DNA from: a virus
IMG/VR virus record: IMGVR_UViG_3300042453_005404
Location: 1-64,000 of that record
Direction: 5' to 3' (one strand)
Length of the DNA stretch: 64,000 nt
Shown: piece after piece, positions 7,516 through 16,712 of the stretch
Numbering within the stretch: position 1 is the first letter of the stretch
Layout of the letters: each line of letters starts with the position of its first letter
The notes under the pieces: generated by a model
The model's database searches: none
What the model was told of the DNA's origin: nothing
Seen by the model: only the letters and a program-made list of their open reading frames with translations
Made by a program: the position numbers and the translations under genes

Positions 7516-8309
7516 AACTATATCCAATCATATATCTCAACGAAGGTATGCGTACACCAGAAGAAGCGTTGTCGAAAGGTGTGGCTGCAATCAAAAAATC
7601 AGCTGGTAGCGATAAAGTTGCAGCAATCGATTTGCTTTCTATTGAGAGAACTTTAAATATCGCAAAAAAACACAAGCCATGGCAGATCGTTGACGGCGAG
7701 CATTTAGCTAAACGTGCATTTGTTGCTTCGATTGTATATGAGTTTGTTAGTGAAGATATCTACAAAATCATTGGCAGCGCAGGAGTTTCAGACTTTGGTC
7801 CATTAGCTTACCAAATGGTAATGCAAGAAATCATGAAGGATGGTGGATGGCTTGCGTCTGATTCAATGCTTAAACCTGCAAGTCAAAGAGTTTGGCAAAA
7901 GATGTATGAGCTTTCCGAACAAGGTGTATACAAACGTAAGTTTTTGGGAGAGGTAAACAAAAAGCATATCAGTATGCGTCAATTGATTATACCATCTGAA
8001 CTTAAATCCATTGTAGGCATTAAAGACGCTATAAGCGACTATTACAAAACAAGCTACAAAATGACAAATGACGGTTTTATAGCTTATTTGGATGCACTAT
8101 CCCTAAAACCACAAACTTATGGTTGGATGTGGGCATACCAACTTGAATCTCCTAACCCAAACATTGACGAGCTTTATAGAAAAGGTGAAGAGTTAGTTGC
8201 GCAAATAAAAAATATAACGGGATTTGACGATAAAGTTACACATGACATGATCGAGGATGCTGGTGAAAAGTTTTTTGATCGTTTATACGGCAGCAAAGCC
8301 AGCGATTGA
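7512..8309 (+). CDS. Tandem family protein 5 (TTG start)
   Basis: 265 residues. The family tag LYPIIYLNEGMRTPEEAL begins at a TTG (7512-7514) that overlaps the stop of copy 4 (TTGA). A strong AGGAG lies six bases upstream, so TTG is the likely start; the other five copies use ATG. The core has KRAFVASIVY, AGVSDFGPLAYQMVMQEIM, WLASDSMLKPASQRVWQKMY, GVYKRKFLGE and YGWMWAYQL, ending DRLYGSKASD. The rarer start and overlap suggest output coupled to copy 4. Confidence 0.7.
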   Translation: MKLYPIIYLNEGMRTPEEALSKGVAAIKKSAGSDKVAAIDLLSIERTLNIAKKHKPWQIVDGEHLAKRAFVASIVYEFVSEDIYKIIGSAGVSDFGPLAYQMVMQEIMKDGGWLASDSMLKPASQRVWQKMYELSEQGVYKRKFLGEVNKKHISMRQLIIPSELKSIVGIKDAISDYYKTSYKMTNDGFIAYLDALSLKPQTYGWMWAYQLESPNPNIDELYRKGEELVAQIKNITGFDDKVTHDMIEDAGEKFFDRLYGSKASD

Positions 8310-8324
8310 CACAAGGAAATCTAA

Positions 8325-9095
8325 ATGAAGCTGTACCCCATTATGTATCTTCATGAAGGTATGCGGACACCAGAAGAAGCGTTGGAAAAAGGTATTGCTG
8401 CTATAGCACACAAGTATGCAACCAGCGTTGGGGGTATAGTGTTGCTTTCTACCAAAAGAACGTTAAAGTACGTACAAAAAAATAAAGCATTAGATGGTTT
8501 AGAACAACGAGCAGTAGTTGCATCGATCAACTATAGGCTGATTCAAGGAGATCTATACAAAATCAATTACAGCGCAGGAGTTTCAGACTTTGGTCCATTG
8601 GCATATCAAATGGTAATGCAAGAAATAATGAAAACTAACAATGGATGGTTGGCTTCTGATGAAAATCTTAAGAAAGCCAGCAAAAGAGTTTGGCAAAAGA
8701 TGTATGAGCTTTCTGAACAAGGTGTATACAAGCGCAAATGGTTAGGTGATTGGGATATCGGCGGGGGAGATCGGACACGGCATCCATTCAGCAGACGAAC
8801 ACATTTAGGTCAAGATTCATCGTTGTATTACGAAGGTATGAAAGATAAGAAGTACGATGGTTCTGAAGCTGATTTTTTAAAATACTTAAGCGAACATAAT
8901 GTAGCACCATATGAGTATGGATGGCTTTGGGCTTACCAACTTCAATCATTTAATCCAAAGTTTGAAGAGCTTTATGAAAAAGGTGAAGAGTTACTTTTGC
9001 AAATCGAACAAATCATCAAAGGTGTAAGAATCAATAACGTTCGTAATGTTTTGCTTTCTGGAGAAAACTTCTTTGGTCGTATGTATCACTCATAA
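8325..9095 (+). CDS. Tandem family protein 6
   Basis: Last copy, 256 residues. The tag is MKLYPIMYLHEGMRTPEEAL. The core has QRAVVASINYR, YSAGVSDFGPLAYQMVMQ, WLASDENLKKASKRVWQKMY, GVYKRKWLGDW and YGWLWAYQL. It is closest to copy 5. The linker after KWLGDW is different in every copy (here GGGDRTRHPFSRRTH), so the array has a fixed core and a variable middle. AAGGA precedes the start. A convergent minus-strand gene begins 14 bases downstream. Confidence 0.7.
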   Translation: MKLYPIMYLHEGMRTPEEALEKGIAAIAHKYATSVGGIVLLSTKRTLKYVQKNKALDGLEQRAVVASINYRLIQGDLYKINYSAGVSDFGPLAYQMVMQEIMKTNNGWLASDENLKKASKRVWQKMYELSEQGVYKRKWLGDWDIGGGDRTRHPFSRRTHLGQDSSLYYEGMKDKKYDGSEADFLKYLSEHNVAPYEYGWLWAYQLQSFNPKFEELYEKGEELLLQIEQIIKGVRINNVRNVLLSGENFFGRMYHS

Positions 9096-9109
9096 AAGTC
9101 TTTGTCCAG

Positions 9110-9685
9110 CTATGGTGAATCTGTTTTAACAGGCTCATTTGGATCTTCTAAACCCTGCCACAATCCCGGCATAGCCGGACCCTCAAAGTCTGGTTTGTGC
9201 ATCGCTCCAAAGCTTTCTTGAATATCATGTTCATATTCCAGAGTCACTTTTAGTCTTGGAATAGAATCATTAGCTATTTCATCTTTGGTAGCTGGACGTA
9301 CAACATCTAGAGTACATACCATCCATTGTTCGTCTGGTCCATGACACAATACCCCAGTATCACGAAATGCACGAAGTATTCTACGTTTCTCTTCTGGAGA
9401 GATATCAAGCTTTTCTACTTCGAAGTCTTTTGGTTCGTAGCCAGTATATTCAACGTGTGGCATTTCTTGAAGAGCTAAAGCATTTGGATCATGCACGGCT
9501 GGAGAAGCTGAAATAACTTTTCCTTTTTTGCGACGTTTTACTTTTTGTCCCGGCTTCATTCCAATCGGAAGCATAGGTCCACCTCCGATTTGCCCAGAAG
9601 TATCTAAACCACCGCCGCCAGCACTGATAGCCATTGCTTCTTCTATTGCTGCGTCTTCGTATATAATGCTTTTTAGTTTGCTCAT
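9110..9685 (-). CDS. Tagged protein with Gly-rich linker
   Basis: 191 residues. It begins MSKLKSIIYEDAAIEEAM, with I-Y-E before Asp as a possible prohead protease site. A Gly-rich linker (SAGGGGLDTSGQIGGG) and a basic patch (VKRRKKGK) follow. The C-terminal domain includes ISPEEKRRILRAF and GPDEQWMVCTLDVVRP and ends in an acidic tail. The domain is not recognised. There is no Shine-Dalgarno before the ATG, but AGTTATATC ends two bases before it. Likely a virion or head-associated protein. Confidence 0.6.
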   Translation of the reverse strand: MSKLKSIIYEDAAIEEAMAISAGGGGLDTSGQIGGGPMLPIGMKPGQKVKRRKKGKVISASPAVHDPNALALQEMPHVEYTGYEPKDFEVEKLDISPEEKRRILRAFRDTGVLCHGPDEQWMVCTLDVVRPATKDEIANDSIPRLKVTLEYEHDIQESFGAMHKPDFEGPAMPGLWQGLEDPNEPVKTDSP

Positions 9686-9694
9686 GCGATATAA

Positions 9695-10348
9695 CTACTT
9701 TAATGCAATCAAATCATTGTCGATCAACAGCTTACCAAGATAGCAACCAAACTCATGATCTGATTTGTAATGTACACCAATAAGTATTCTAGACAACCCA
9801 ATGCTCTCTGCTAGCTTCATTAGCTTTTCCTTATGTTTGGGATATTTCTGTGAAAGCAGAGAAGCCATGATATAGCTTTCATATGAATGACCACTTGGAT
9901 AAGCTGGATGGTTTGTGGCTTTTGTTTCGATCATTACATACAAGTCGAGATCATAGTATACAGCTAACTGATTTGGTCGGGGACGATTGTAATACTCTTT
10001 TAAACGATACAGCAAAGGCTCGGTTTCATCTAAAACACGATCCAAATCTTGTTTTGTTGTATCAGTAATGTTATACCGATAAAGAAAATCAACAAACACT
10101 TTAACCAAATCGTTTTCAGCGTTTTGACAAAACTCTAAAGTTGCTTCAGACACTTTGCTTGTGATTTTGACTAACTGAGATAGTTCATGCTTGGTTTGTG
10201 AAGAAACGTTGGACGGTGGAGGCATATCAAACAAGCGATCATATAAACCAAGATCAACTAGCCTTGCACTTATTTCGTCTTTTACAAGAGTCTTTTCTTT
10301 GTCTTTTAAGGTTAGGTTACCAAACTTGATATTATCGATAAAACTCAT
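9695..10348 (-). CDS. PAP2-superfamily acid phosphatase
   Basis: The start is taken at the ATG at 10348 (MSFIDNIKFG, preceded by TTAGG), not the upstream TTG. 217 residues. All three PAP2 phosphatase signatures are present: K-x6-RP (YYNRPRP, about 119-125), PSGH (151-154) and SRILIGVHYKSD (186-197, nucleophile His193). The protein has no obvious signal peptide or clear membrane helices, so it is like a soluble class A acid phosphatase. It is encoded directly downstream of nrdA, so a nucleotide or sugar-phosphate substrate is plausible but unproven. Confidence 0.85.
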   Translation of the reverse strand: MSFIDNIKFGNLTLKDKEKTLVKDEISARLVDLGLYDRLFDMPPPSNVSSQTKHELSQLVKITSKVSEATLEFCQNAENDLVKVFVDFLYRYNITDTTKQDLDRVLDETEPLLYRLKEYYNRPRPNQLAVYYDLDLYVMIETKATNHPAYPSGHSYESYIMASLLSQKYPKHKEKLMKLAESIGLSRILIGVHYKSDHEFGCYLGKLLIDNDLIALK

Positions 10349-10359
10349 ACACCTAAGTA

Positions 10360-12081
10360 TCAACCTTCACAGGCTTTACATTCGGTGCTTTCACGCTTGT
10401 ATTCTCTGCTGCCGCTATCTCCTCTGATAACAGAGCTAGTGCGTAGATAATACAAGCTATTCAATCCTTCAGCGTGAGCCATCAAATGTACTTCATGGAT
10501 ATATTTTGGATCAGCATTTTCTGGAAAGAACAAGTTCAATGATTGACCTTGATCGATCCAGCGTTGACGCTGACCAGCAAGCTTAACCAAAGTAAACTGA
10601 TTAAGTTCTCTTGCCGTTAGAAAAACTTCCTTCTCTTCTGCTGATAGGAAGTCTAGATGTTGCACTGAACCATTCTCACGTTCAATGCTTTTCCAAACTT
10701 CATCTGTGTTCTTATCCTTCTTCTCAAGAAGGGCAACAAGAGTTCTGTTTTGTTGGATAATAGTTCCTTTGGCACTTTTTTGAACGAATACATTAGCCGC
10801 CCAAGGTTCAATGCTGGGAGAAACGTTTCCAGAGATAAGCGAGTTAGAAACGGTTGGAGCAAGCGCAATAAGGTGGGTATTACGTCGTCCAGAGCCAACA
10901 CACCACTCTGGTTCACCATATTCTTTTGCGAGCTCTGTAGAGGCTTCTAGAGCCTTTCGTTGAAGTCCAGAAAACATTGCTGCATTAATACGAAACGCAT
11001 CAAATGAATCTAGAGGAATCATGTGCTCTTGAAGATATGTGTGAAAGCCCATAGCTCCAAGACCAATAGCTCTGCCTTTTTCTGCTGAACGAACAGCACG
11101 TTCGAATCCATTAATCTTGGAAGCCTTTGCAATAAACTCTGTAAGAATGCCATCAAGAAACCATGTGGCAAGTTTTACTGCATCGGTATTCTTCCATTCA
11201 TCCCAACGAGCAAGGTTCATGGACGAAAGACAACACACGAACGAATGATCATCGTCTGTATGAAGAAAGATCTCGGTACAGATGTTCGAACCCTTTACAT
11301 CAAGGCTTCTTTCTTTATAGCAATCTGGACGATTGCGTGACACGTTATCTGTGAAGAAAAGATAAGGTTCACCTGTTTCCATACGAGCCTTTAGAATCTC
11401 GCTCCACTTTTCTCTTGCTTCTTTATCTCCAGCTTTTGCCCGTGCAATAAAATCATCGGTAATACAAATACCATGATGTGTGTTTAGGCACTGACGGTTT
11501 TGATCACCTTCTGGTCTACGCATACGTAGAAATTGCCAGAAATCACCATGATCTACTGGAAGATAAGCAGCAGAAGCTCCTCTGCGTACACCACCTTGAG
11601 AAACACCAATAGTAGTAGAGTCTTGAATCTTGATGAATGGAACAACCCCTTCCGACTTACCGTTGCCACGAATGGTTGCTCCTTGTGGACGTACACCATT
11701 CCAGTGAACGCCAACACCACCACCATTCTTTGTCATGGCAGCAAGCTCATGCATAGAACTCATAATACCGTCTATAGAGTCTGGAACGGCAAGAGAAAAG
11801 CATGAGATAGGAAGACCTCTTGTTGTACCGGTATTGGCAGCTACAGGTGACGCAAGACCTAACCAGTTATTCCACATAAGCTCAAAAAACTTTGGAGCAA
11901 GTTCCATTTTACCAAGGTGTCTAGCAGAAGAGTTAGAAACACGTTGCCACATTTGACGAGGTGTTTCTCCTGCAAGAAGATATGTTCCACGAAGCATTCG
12001 ATAGCTTTCTTCTGTAAGCCATTCTGGCGCATCGTTTTCTGTTTTTAGTTTTTGTAGTTCTTCTGCTGTAGACATACTCAT
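10360..12081 (-). CDS. nrdA: Ribonucleoside-diphosphate reductase alpha subunit
   Basis: It reduces ribonucleotides to deoxyribonucleotides with NrdB. 573 residues, short against about 760 for E. coli NrdA because the N-terminal ATP-cone is absent; allosteric shut-off by dATP is probably lost. Active-site features are present: SCFSLAVPDS (Cys94), SNICTEI (thiyl-radical Cys268 with Asn266 and Glu270), CCLSSMN (Cys283/284) and a C-terminal Cys pair (ECKACEG) for reduction by thioredoxin or glutaredoxin. The start overlaps the nrdB stop by four bases. Confidence 0.96.
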   Translation of the reverse strand: MSMSTAEELQKLKTENDAPEWLTEESYRMLRGTYLLAGETPRQMWQRVSNSSARHLGKMELAPKFFELMWNNWLGLASPVAANTGTTRGLPISCFSLAVPDSIDGIMSSMHELAAMTKNGGGVGVHWNGVRPQGATIRGNGKSEGVVPFIKIQDSTTIGVSQGGVRRGASAAYLPVDHGDFWQFLRMRRPEGDQNRQCLNTHHGICITDDFIARAKAGDKEAREKWSEILKARMETGEPYLFFTDNVSRNRPDCYKERSLDVKGSNICTEIFLHTDDDHSFVCCLSSMNLARWDEWKNTDAVKLATWFLDGILTEFIAKASKINGFERAVRSAEKGRAIGLGAMGFHTYLQEHMIPLDSFDAFRINAAMFSGLQRKALEASTELAKEYGEPEWCVGSGRRNTHLIALAPTVSNSLISGNVSPSIEPWAANVFVQKSAKGTIIQQNRTLVALLEKKDKNTDEVWKSIERENGSVQHLDFLSAEEKEVFLTARELNQFTLVKLAGQRQRWIDQGQSLNLFFPENADPKYIHEVHLMAHAEGLNSLYYLRTSSVIRGDSGSREYKRESTECKACEG

Positions 12082-13043
12082 TTACCTTCTTCCCAAATAT
12101 TAGAGAAATCAACGTGGCCCTTGGAGTAGCTTGTAACTTTTTGTGCGAAGAAATCAGTGTGTTCCACTCCAGCAGTCATAAGATCAAACCATGACATACG
12201 CTTGATAGCTTCTTGATCAATGTTCTTCCAGTTCATTTTTAGTCCAAGTTCACCAAGCTTTGTGTTTGCACGATAACGAATAAACTGCTTGATATCCTTG
12301 GCATCGATACCTTCTATTTTACATCCTTGAAAAACTTTATCAATGAAATCATCTTCAAGTTCAATAGTAACACGGGCAGCTTCGTAAATGCTTTTCTTTA
12401 CTTCATCTGTCCACACTTCTGGGTATTCTTTAATGAACTCACGGAACAACCAACACCCTGCCTCACTGTGCAAAGATTCGTCTCTAACAGACCATGAAAT
12501 GATTTGTCCCACTCCCTTAAGCTTGTTCCATCTGGAGAAGTTAAACAATATTGCAAAAGACGAGAACAAAGAAACTCCTTCTGTAAAGCCAGAAAAGATA
12601 GCAAGCGAGCGGGCGATATCATGTTTATCATCACCTTTCACATCAATCAAACGATCAATCTTTGCCTTGGCTGTTGGTTCTTGAAGGAACGCATCATATT
12701 CTGTTAGGCCAAGTGAATCATTAAGGTAAGCATAACCAATCGTGTGAACAGTTTCCATGTTACCAAAGGCTGTACCCATCATAACGATTTCTGGATGTGG
12801 AAACCACTTAGCAATCTTTGTGGTCCAATAATCGTTCACAACAAGCTCGGTTTGAATAAAACCTTTAAGAACACCACCAACAACTTGTTTTTCTTGTGGT
12901 GTAAGGTTTTCTGCCCAATCTTGAATATCTGAAGCCATTTGAACTTCTGATGGAAGCCAATGAGCTTGCTGTTGCTTTAGCCAGAAATCATGTGCTTTGT
13001 CATACAAAAACGGCTTATAAGTTATGCGCCCATCTAACAACAT
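12078..13043 (-). CDS. nrdB: Ribonucleoside-diphosphate reductase beta subunit
   Basis: The radical-generating partner of NrdA. 321 residues. The metal ligands of a class I beta subunit are visible: Glu66 (QTELVV), Glu97 and His100 (METVHTIGY), Glu155 (GFTEGVS), and Glu189 with His192 (RDESLH). The tyrosyl-radical position is Tyr104, four residues after His100, so this is the ordinary Tyr-using class Ia/b type and not the Phe variant. It lies directly upstream of nrdA with an ATGA overlap. Confidence 0.96.
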   Translation of the reverse strand: MLLDGRITYKPFLYDKAHDFWLKQQQAHWLPSEVQMASDIQDWAENLTPQEKQVVGGVLKGFIQTELVVNDYWTTKIAKWFPHPEIVMMGTAFGNMETVHTIGYAYLNDSLGLTEYDAFLQEPTAKAKIDRLIDVKGDDKHDIARSLAIFSGFTEGVSLFSSFAILFNFSRWNKLKGVGQIISWSVRDESLHSEAGCWLFREFIKEYPEVWTDEVKKSIYEAARVTIELEDDFIDKVFQGCKIEGIDAKDIKQFIRYRANTKLGELGLKMNWKNIDQEAIKRMSWFDLMTAGVEHTDFFAQKVTSYSKGHVDFSNIWEEGK

Positions 13044-13059
13044 ATACGTACCTTATCTT

Positions 13060-14496
13060 TCAGTGATTTTGATTCAGCTTGGTTAGCTGAAACTTTTCTT
13101 TGCTTTTCTTGATAGCTTCTTTGAAACGGCTTACAGTATCGTCTTGCATACGTTCTTTTTCTGTTTCCATTTCAACTTGAAGTCCTTCAACTTCATCAGC
13201 CGTCAAAACACGAAGCTTGCTTCTTGCAGTATCAACGTGAACCTTGAACTGCAAACCATCCACACCAAATCGGTTCTTGGCTACAAACAGTGTTCCCAAA
13301 CCTGTTGCCTTTTGTGTGCTCAAACGTTGCAAACCAAGAACAAAATCTGCTTCTGCTGCTTGGCCATAGCTTTCTGCCATGTTTGTAAGATCTACAATGT
13401 CACTCTTTGCACCATCTTTGTTTGATTGCAACGCAGTCCATACAGGGCAGTCAAGTTCCTTTGCCATCTTTCGAATCTCTTGAATAACATATTGCATCTC
13501 AAGTCTGGGAAGATCGTAACGTTCTGTTGAACGAATAATCCCAGCATAGTCGATCAAAACAAGGTCTGGCTTAATGCCCTTGTAACTCATTTTCTCAATG
13601 TGAGATTTAATGGTGTTACAGGTAATAGAACGTGCTGGAAACTCTTTAATGATAAGTCTACCAAGATTTTCTTTGTTGGCTTCAAAATATTCCTTGATAA
13701 TATCTTGAGCATCAATACAATCACTGCTGTTAATCTCTGTTAGGTGACTGTCATAACGAATACCTACATAACGTTCGTTAAGTTCCATTGTGTAGTGATA
13801 AACGTTTTTACCCTTGAGCAACGCTTGAGCACCAAAATGTGTAAGCAAGTGAGATTTACCCACGCCAGACGGAGCAACAACAATACCAATCTCACCAGCA
13901 CCTAGTCCACCAGCCATCACCTTCTTTTCATCTAGTTCAGCAATACCGGTAGCAATAGGATGACGATATGTGACACTATATCGTGCTTCAATATCATTGT
14001 TGTAGTCATGGCCGGGAGAGCTAGACATTCCCGCAGCGATAGCTGTTTTCATGATATCAACAACAGTTTCATACTTGTCTGTTAGAATGATATCAACAGA
14101 TTCAGACAACGCCTTCTTGAGAAGCTGTTGACGGCAAAAGGTGAAAGCTTTTTCTTTAACCCAAGGAAGATCATTCATTTCTTCGCTGCGAATAACCTTT
14201 TGTAGAAAGCCATGACATTGCTCACGAAGAACAAGATCAGAGTTGTTGCTTAGTTCATCTTTGATAATGGTGATAAGAAGTTCCATTGTAGGAAACTCTT
14301 TGTAGCTGTGATAATAGCTGATGTATTTGTTCGCAATAAGTTTAAGGTAAACAGGTTCAAGGCATTCATCTACAGAGAATACCTCAATGAACTGTGTTGC
14401 CCAGTTTCGGTCTGTGAGAAGTGCTTGCAGAACTTTCTCTTGAAAGCTTTTGCCAAGGTTACCGAATCCTGCTGCGTTTGTTTTTGTCGAAGACAT
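13060..14496 (-). CDS. Replicative DNA helicase, DnaB/gp41-like
   Basis: Hexameric 5'-3' replicative helicase of the RecA-like SF4 family. I choose the ATG at 14496 because GGAG lies six bases upstream. The open frame extends to 14595, but that N-terminus looks unlike DnaB. With this start there are 478 residues: a helical N-domain (20-130), Walker A APSGVGKS (208-215), Walker B DLVLIDYAG, and the Gln-containing H3 strand (TALQSNKDG). The C-terminus is Lys-rich. It sits between nrdB and the 5' nuclease, in line with a replication operon. Confidence 0.92.
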   Translation of the reverse strand: MSSTKTNAAGFGNLGKSFQEKVLQALLTDRNWATQFIEVFSVDECLEPVYLKLIANKYISYYHSYKEFPTMELLITIIKDELSNNSDLVLREQCHGFLQKVIRSEEMNDLPWVKEKAFTFCRQQLLKKALSESVDIILTDKYETVVDIMKTAIAAGMSSSPGHDYNNDIEARYSVTYRHPIATGIAELDEKKVMAGGLGAGEIGIVVAPSGVGKSHLLTHFGAQALLKGKNVYHYTMELNERYVGIRYDSHLTEINSSDCIDAQDIIKEYFEANKENLGRLIIKEFPARSITCNTIKSHIEKMSYKGIKPDLVLIDYAGIIRSTERYDLPRLEMQYVIQEIRKMAKELDCPVWTALQSNKDGAKSDIVDLTNMAESYGQAAEADFVLGLQRLSTQKATGLGTLFVAKNRFGVDGLQFKVHVDTARSKLRVLTADEVEGLQVEMETEKERMQDDTVSRFKEAIKKSKEKFQLTKLNQNH

Positions 14497-14617
14497 ATGC
14501 TGCTCCATTCCTATGAGAACTATCTTACCTAATCTATCAGGGTATATTCGGAAACTAAAAGGGTTGGCAACATCGTTGGTAGATGTAACTATCATCTACT
14601 TCAAAGGTTGCCAAAGA

Positions 14618-15610
14618 TTATCGAACTAGCGTTTTTGCCATGGTAAACGTGAAATCTAAATCGTTTGTTAGCGGAATATCAGCCCCAGTGAACGTTTTTA
14701 TAAAACCCAACTTATCTGCAACAGGTTGAAAATTTTCTACCTTGTAATCTACCTTGCTTATCTGACTTGCCGCCAAACAGCTTGTATCCAAATACATCAA
14801 CTGCCAGTTCCTTGCTACAACAGAGGAATGACTAACAATGTCACTAAAACATTTCAAAGGCTTTTTGCTGGCTTTTATTTCGTTGTTAGCGGCTTCAAGC
14901 AGCCAAGCTTGATCTAGATCCACATCATCTCTTGCAAAGTCTTTAAAACGGCTTGTAATGGTTTTAAAACCTATGCCGGGAACTCCGTCAAGGTTATCGC
15001 TGGTATCACCAATAACCGAACGTGCAAGAGTAATGTTTCTTGGCGACACCCCGAAGTTTTTCAACACATAATCAGAATCGATCAATATCTTTCTTGCTGG
15101 ATCAAAGATTCTTACTGTTGAATCCTCCAACAACTGATAAAAGTCTTTGTCGCTGGACACAACTATTTTGGTGCAAGCTTCGTTTTGAAACTTACGTTTT
15201 ACAAGATATGCAATAATGTCATCGGCTTCTGTGTCTTGCACATATACCTGACAAACAGGTAAATGACCTAAAGCTTTGCTTACAAGTTGCAACTGATAAA
15301 CCTTGTTCTTCATGTTGCTATTAGGATTGAACTTGCCATCGTTGCGATACATTTCTTGCAACCCTTTGTTGGTTGCACGATTGGCTTTGTATTCAGAATA
15401 AATGTGTTTGCGTCGAGGAGAAGGCCCACCTTGCTCCCATACAACGAATACACGATCTGGGTGAAGCTGGGATATAAGCTTGCCAAGACCACGAACAAAT
15501 CCAGTAACCCCACCAACCAGTTCACCGCTAGCTGTTACAGTTTCATTAACCATAAAGTTACGAGTGAAATAGTTTAAACCGTCAATCACAAGAATAGGTT
15601 TTGATATCAT
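14618..15610 (-). CDS. 5'-3' exonuclease / flap endonuclease (RNase H-like role)
   Basis: 330 residues, similar to T4 RNase H and the PolI 5'-nuclease domain, which remove RNA primers from Okazaki fragments. Metal-binding carboxylates are visible: Asp10 (VIDGLN), TEADD (127-131), SDKDF (153-157) and GDTSDNLDG (201-209). The helix-hairpin-helix start VPGIGFKT (210-217) is present. The short PolA-type protein at 39284 lacks its own 5'-nuclease domain, so this gene may supply that activity. The start overlaps the stop of the next upstream gene. Confidence 0.93.
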   Translation of the reverse strand: MISKPILVIDGLNYFTRNFMVNETVTASGELVGGVTGFVRGLGKLISQLHPDRVFVVWEQGGPSPRRKHIYSEYKANRATNKGLQEMYRNDGKFNPNSNMKNKVYQLQLVSKALGHLPVCQVYVQDTEADDIIAYLVKRKFQNEACTKIVVSSDKDFYQLLEDSTVRIFDPARKILIDSDYVLKNFGVSPRNITLARSVIGDTSDNLDGVPGIGFKTITSRFKDFARDDVDLDQAWLLEAANNEIKASKKPLKCFSDIVSHSSVVARNWQLMYLDTSCLAASQISKVDYKVENFQPVADKLGFIKTFTGADIPLTNDLDFTFTMAKTLVR

Positions 15611-16107
15611 AGTAACTCCAAATGGTTTTCATTAATGTCGGTTGTTGCAAAAGCTATGTAGCCCACTTCACCATCACCACGTAGTATTTTTGTATACACT
15701 ATAATCCATTCTATATTTTGTTGTGGTTGCCCTGTAAACACTCCAAACGTTCCCAAATGAATGCCAATCGGTTCATTATATCTAAACTGAGCCCATCCCA
15801 TGCTACCAAAACTGTCGCCTATACCTTCTTCTAGAACAAAAGCTTCTTCTAGTGAAAACGGCGGAAATGACTTCAAAACTTGAATCGCTTGTAATCCGTT
15901 ATATGGTTCGAACATTGGATTGTTAAACCATGGTGTTCGAACCACGTAATCTTTGTATTCCGATTCGATTAGCTTGTTTAGATCATCACATTTCCATCCT
16001 TGTGAGTTTAACGTTACAGACCTTCCTTCAATTCGTGACATGTTTAAAAACTGAAATCCTTTAATGAACGTTCCCGGTTTTAAGTCAAAAAGTTCTTTGG
16101 CCAACAT
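15607..16107 (-). CDS. Hypothetical protein between dut and 5' nuclease
   Basis: Start taken at the ATG at 16107, one base after the dUTPase stop and seven bases after AGGGG. 166 residues, mostly beta-strand-like with many aromatic residues (GWAQFRYNEPIGIHLGTFGV, then IEWIIVYTKIL). It has no catalytic motif I can identify. It is translationally linked to dut upstream and the 5' nuclease downstream (4-base overlap), so it is an integral member of this operon. Confidence 0.6.
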   Translation of the reverse strand: MLAKELFDLKPGTFIKGFQFLNMSRIEGRSVTLNSQGWKCDDLNKLIESEYKDYVVRTPWFNNPMFEPYNGLQAIQVLKSFPPFSLEEAFVLEEGIGDSFGSMGWAQFRYNEPIGIHLGTFGVFTGQPQQNIEWIIVYTKILRGDGEVGYIAFATTDINENHLELL

Positions 16108-16108
16108 G

Positions 16109-16588
16109 TCATGCCCCTGTTGAACCAAAGCCGCCCGCACCTCTGTCCGTAGAAGTTACAACATCAGTCTCAACAAAATCAACTTTATACGTTGGACTGT
16201 TTGCAAATATTTGTTGAATCACCAACTGAGCAACTCGTTCCCCCTGCTTTACTTGATAAGGTTGTTTTGAAAGATTGGCTAGAACAACATTAATCTCTCC
16301 TCGGTAGTTTACATCTACTGTACCCGTAACTGGAAACACGAGCTTTCTAGAAAGACCCGAACGTGAACGTACATCAAGGTAATACGCATTACCATCTGAA
16401 TCTACCAAAGGACAATCTGCCAACTGCAATCCAGTTTTAACCATGGTTACTTCACCGACAGGCAGCAACGTATCTTCTACAGCTGTAATATCAAATCCAG
16501 CATCGCCAAACTCATGTGCGTGTTTTGGCATCGTGGCATTAGGACTAAGCTTCACAAACTTGATAACTAACTCTTTACGACTTGTCAT
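16109..16588 (-). CDS. dut: dUTP diphosphatase (trimeric dUTPase)
   Basis: It hydrolyses dUTP to dUMP, feeding ThyA and keeping uracil out of DNA. 159 residues, the usual size. All five motifs are present: DAGFDI (I), RSRSGLS (II), GTVDVNYRGEI (III, with the catalytic Asp and the Tyr of the uracil pocket), GERVAQLVI (IV) and RGAGGFGSTG (V, the P-loop-like C-terminus). A minus-strand TTGATA-N18-TATGGT lies upstream (about 16603-16632). The gene heads the dut - hypothetical - 5' nuclease set. Confidence 0.96.
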   Translation of the reverse strand: MTSRKELVIKFVKLSPNATMPKHAHEFGDAGFDITAVEDTLLPVGEVTMVKTGLQLADCPLVDSDGNAYYLDVRSRSGLSRKLVFPVTGTVDVNYRGEINVVLANLSKQPYQVKQGERVAQLVIQQIFANSPTYKVDFVETDVVTSTDRGAGGFGSTGA

Positions 16589-16652
16589 GTATCATTACCT
16601 CGTTGATCAACCATAACAAGTGCAAAAGCCAGATATCAAACAAAAACAAAAA

Positions 16653-16676
16653 GGCCGGTTACTTTCGTAACCGGCC
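16653..16676 (-). terminator. Intrinsic terminator after moxR gene
   Basis: GGCCGGTTAC / GTAACCGGCC forms a perfect 10-bp stem with a four-base loop. On the minus strand it is followed by TTTTTGTTTTTG. It lies just downstream of the MoxR ATPase stop and before dut. Confidence 0.85.
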
Positions 16677-16712
16677 TTTCTGATTGTCTAGGCTGGTCTA
16701 GCCAGCGGGCTC

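Noticed and set aside
14497-14595. Longer N-terminus of the helicase
   Set aside because: The extension has no ribosome site and does not resemble a DnaB N-domain. GGAG is well placed for the ATG at 14496, and a TTGCCA-N18-TATACC promoter-like pair lies in the extension.
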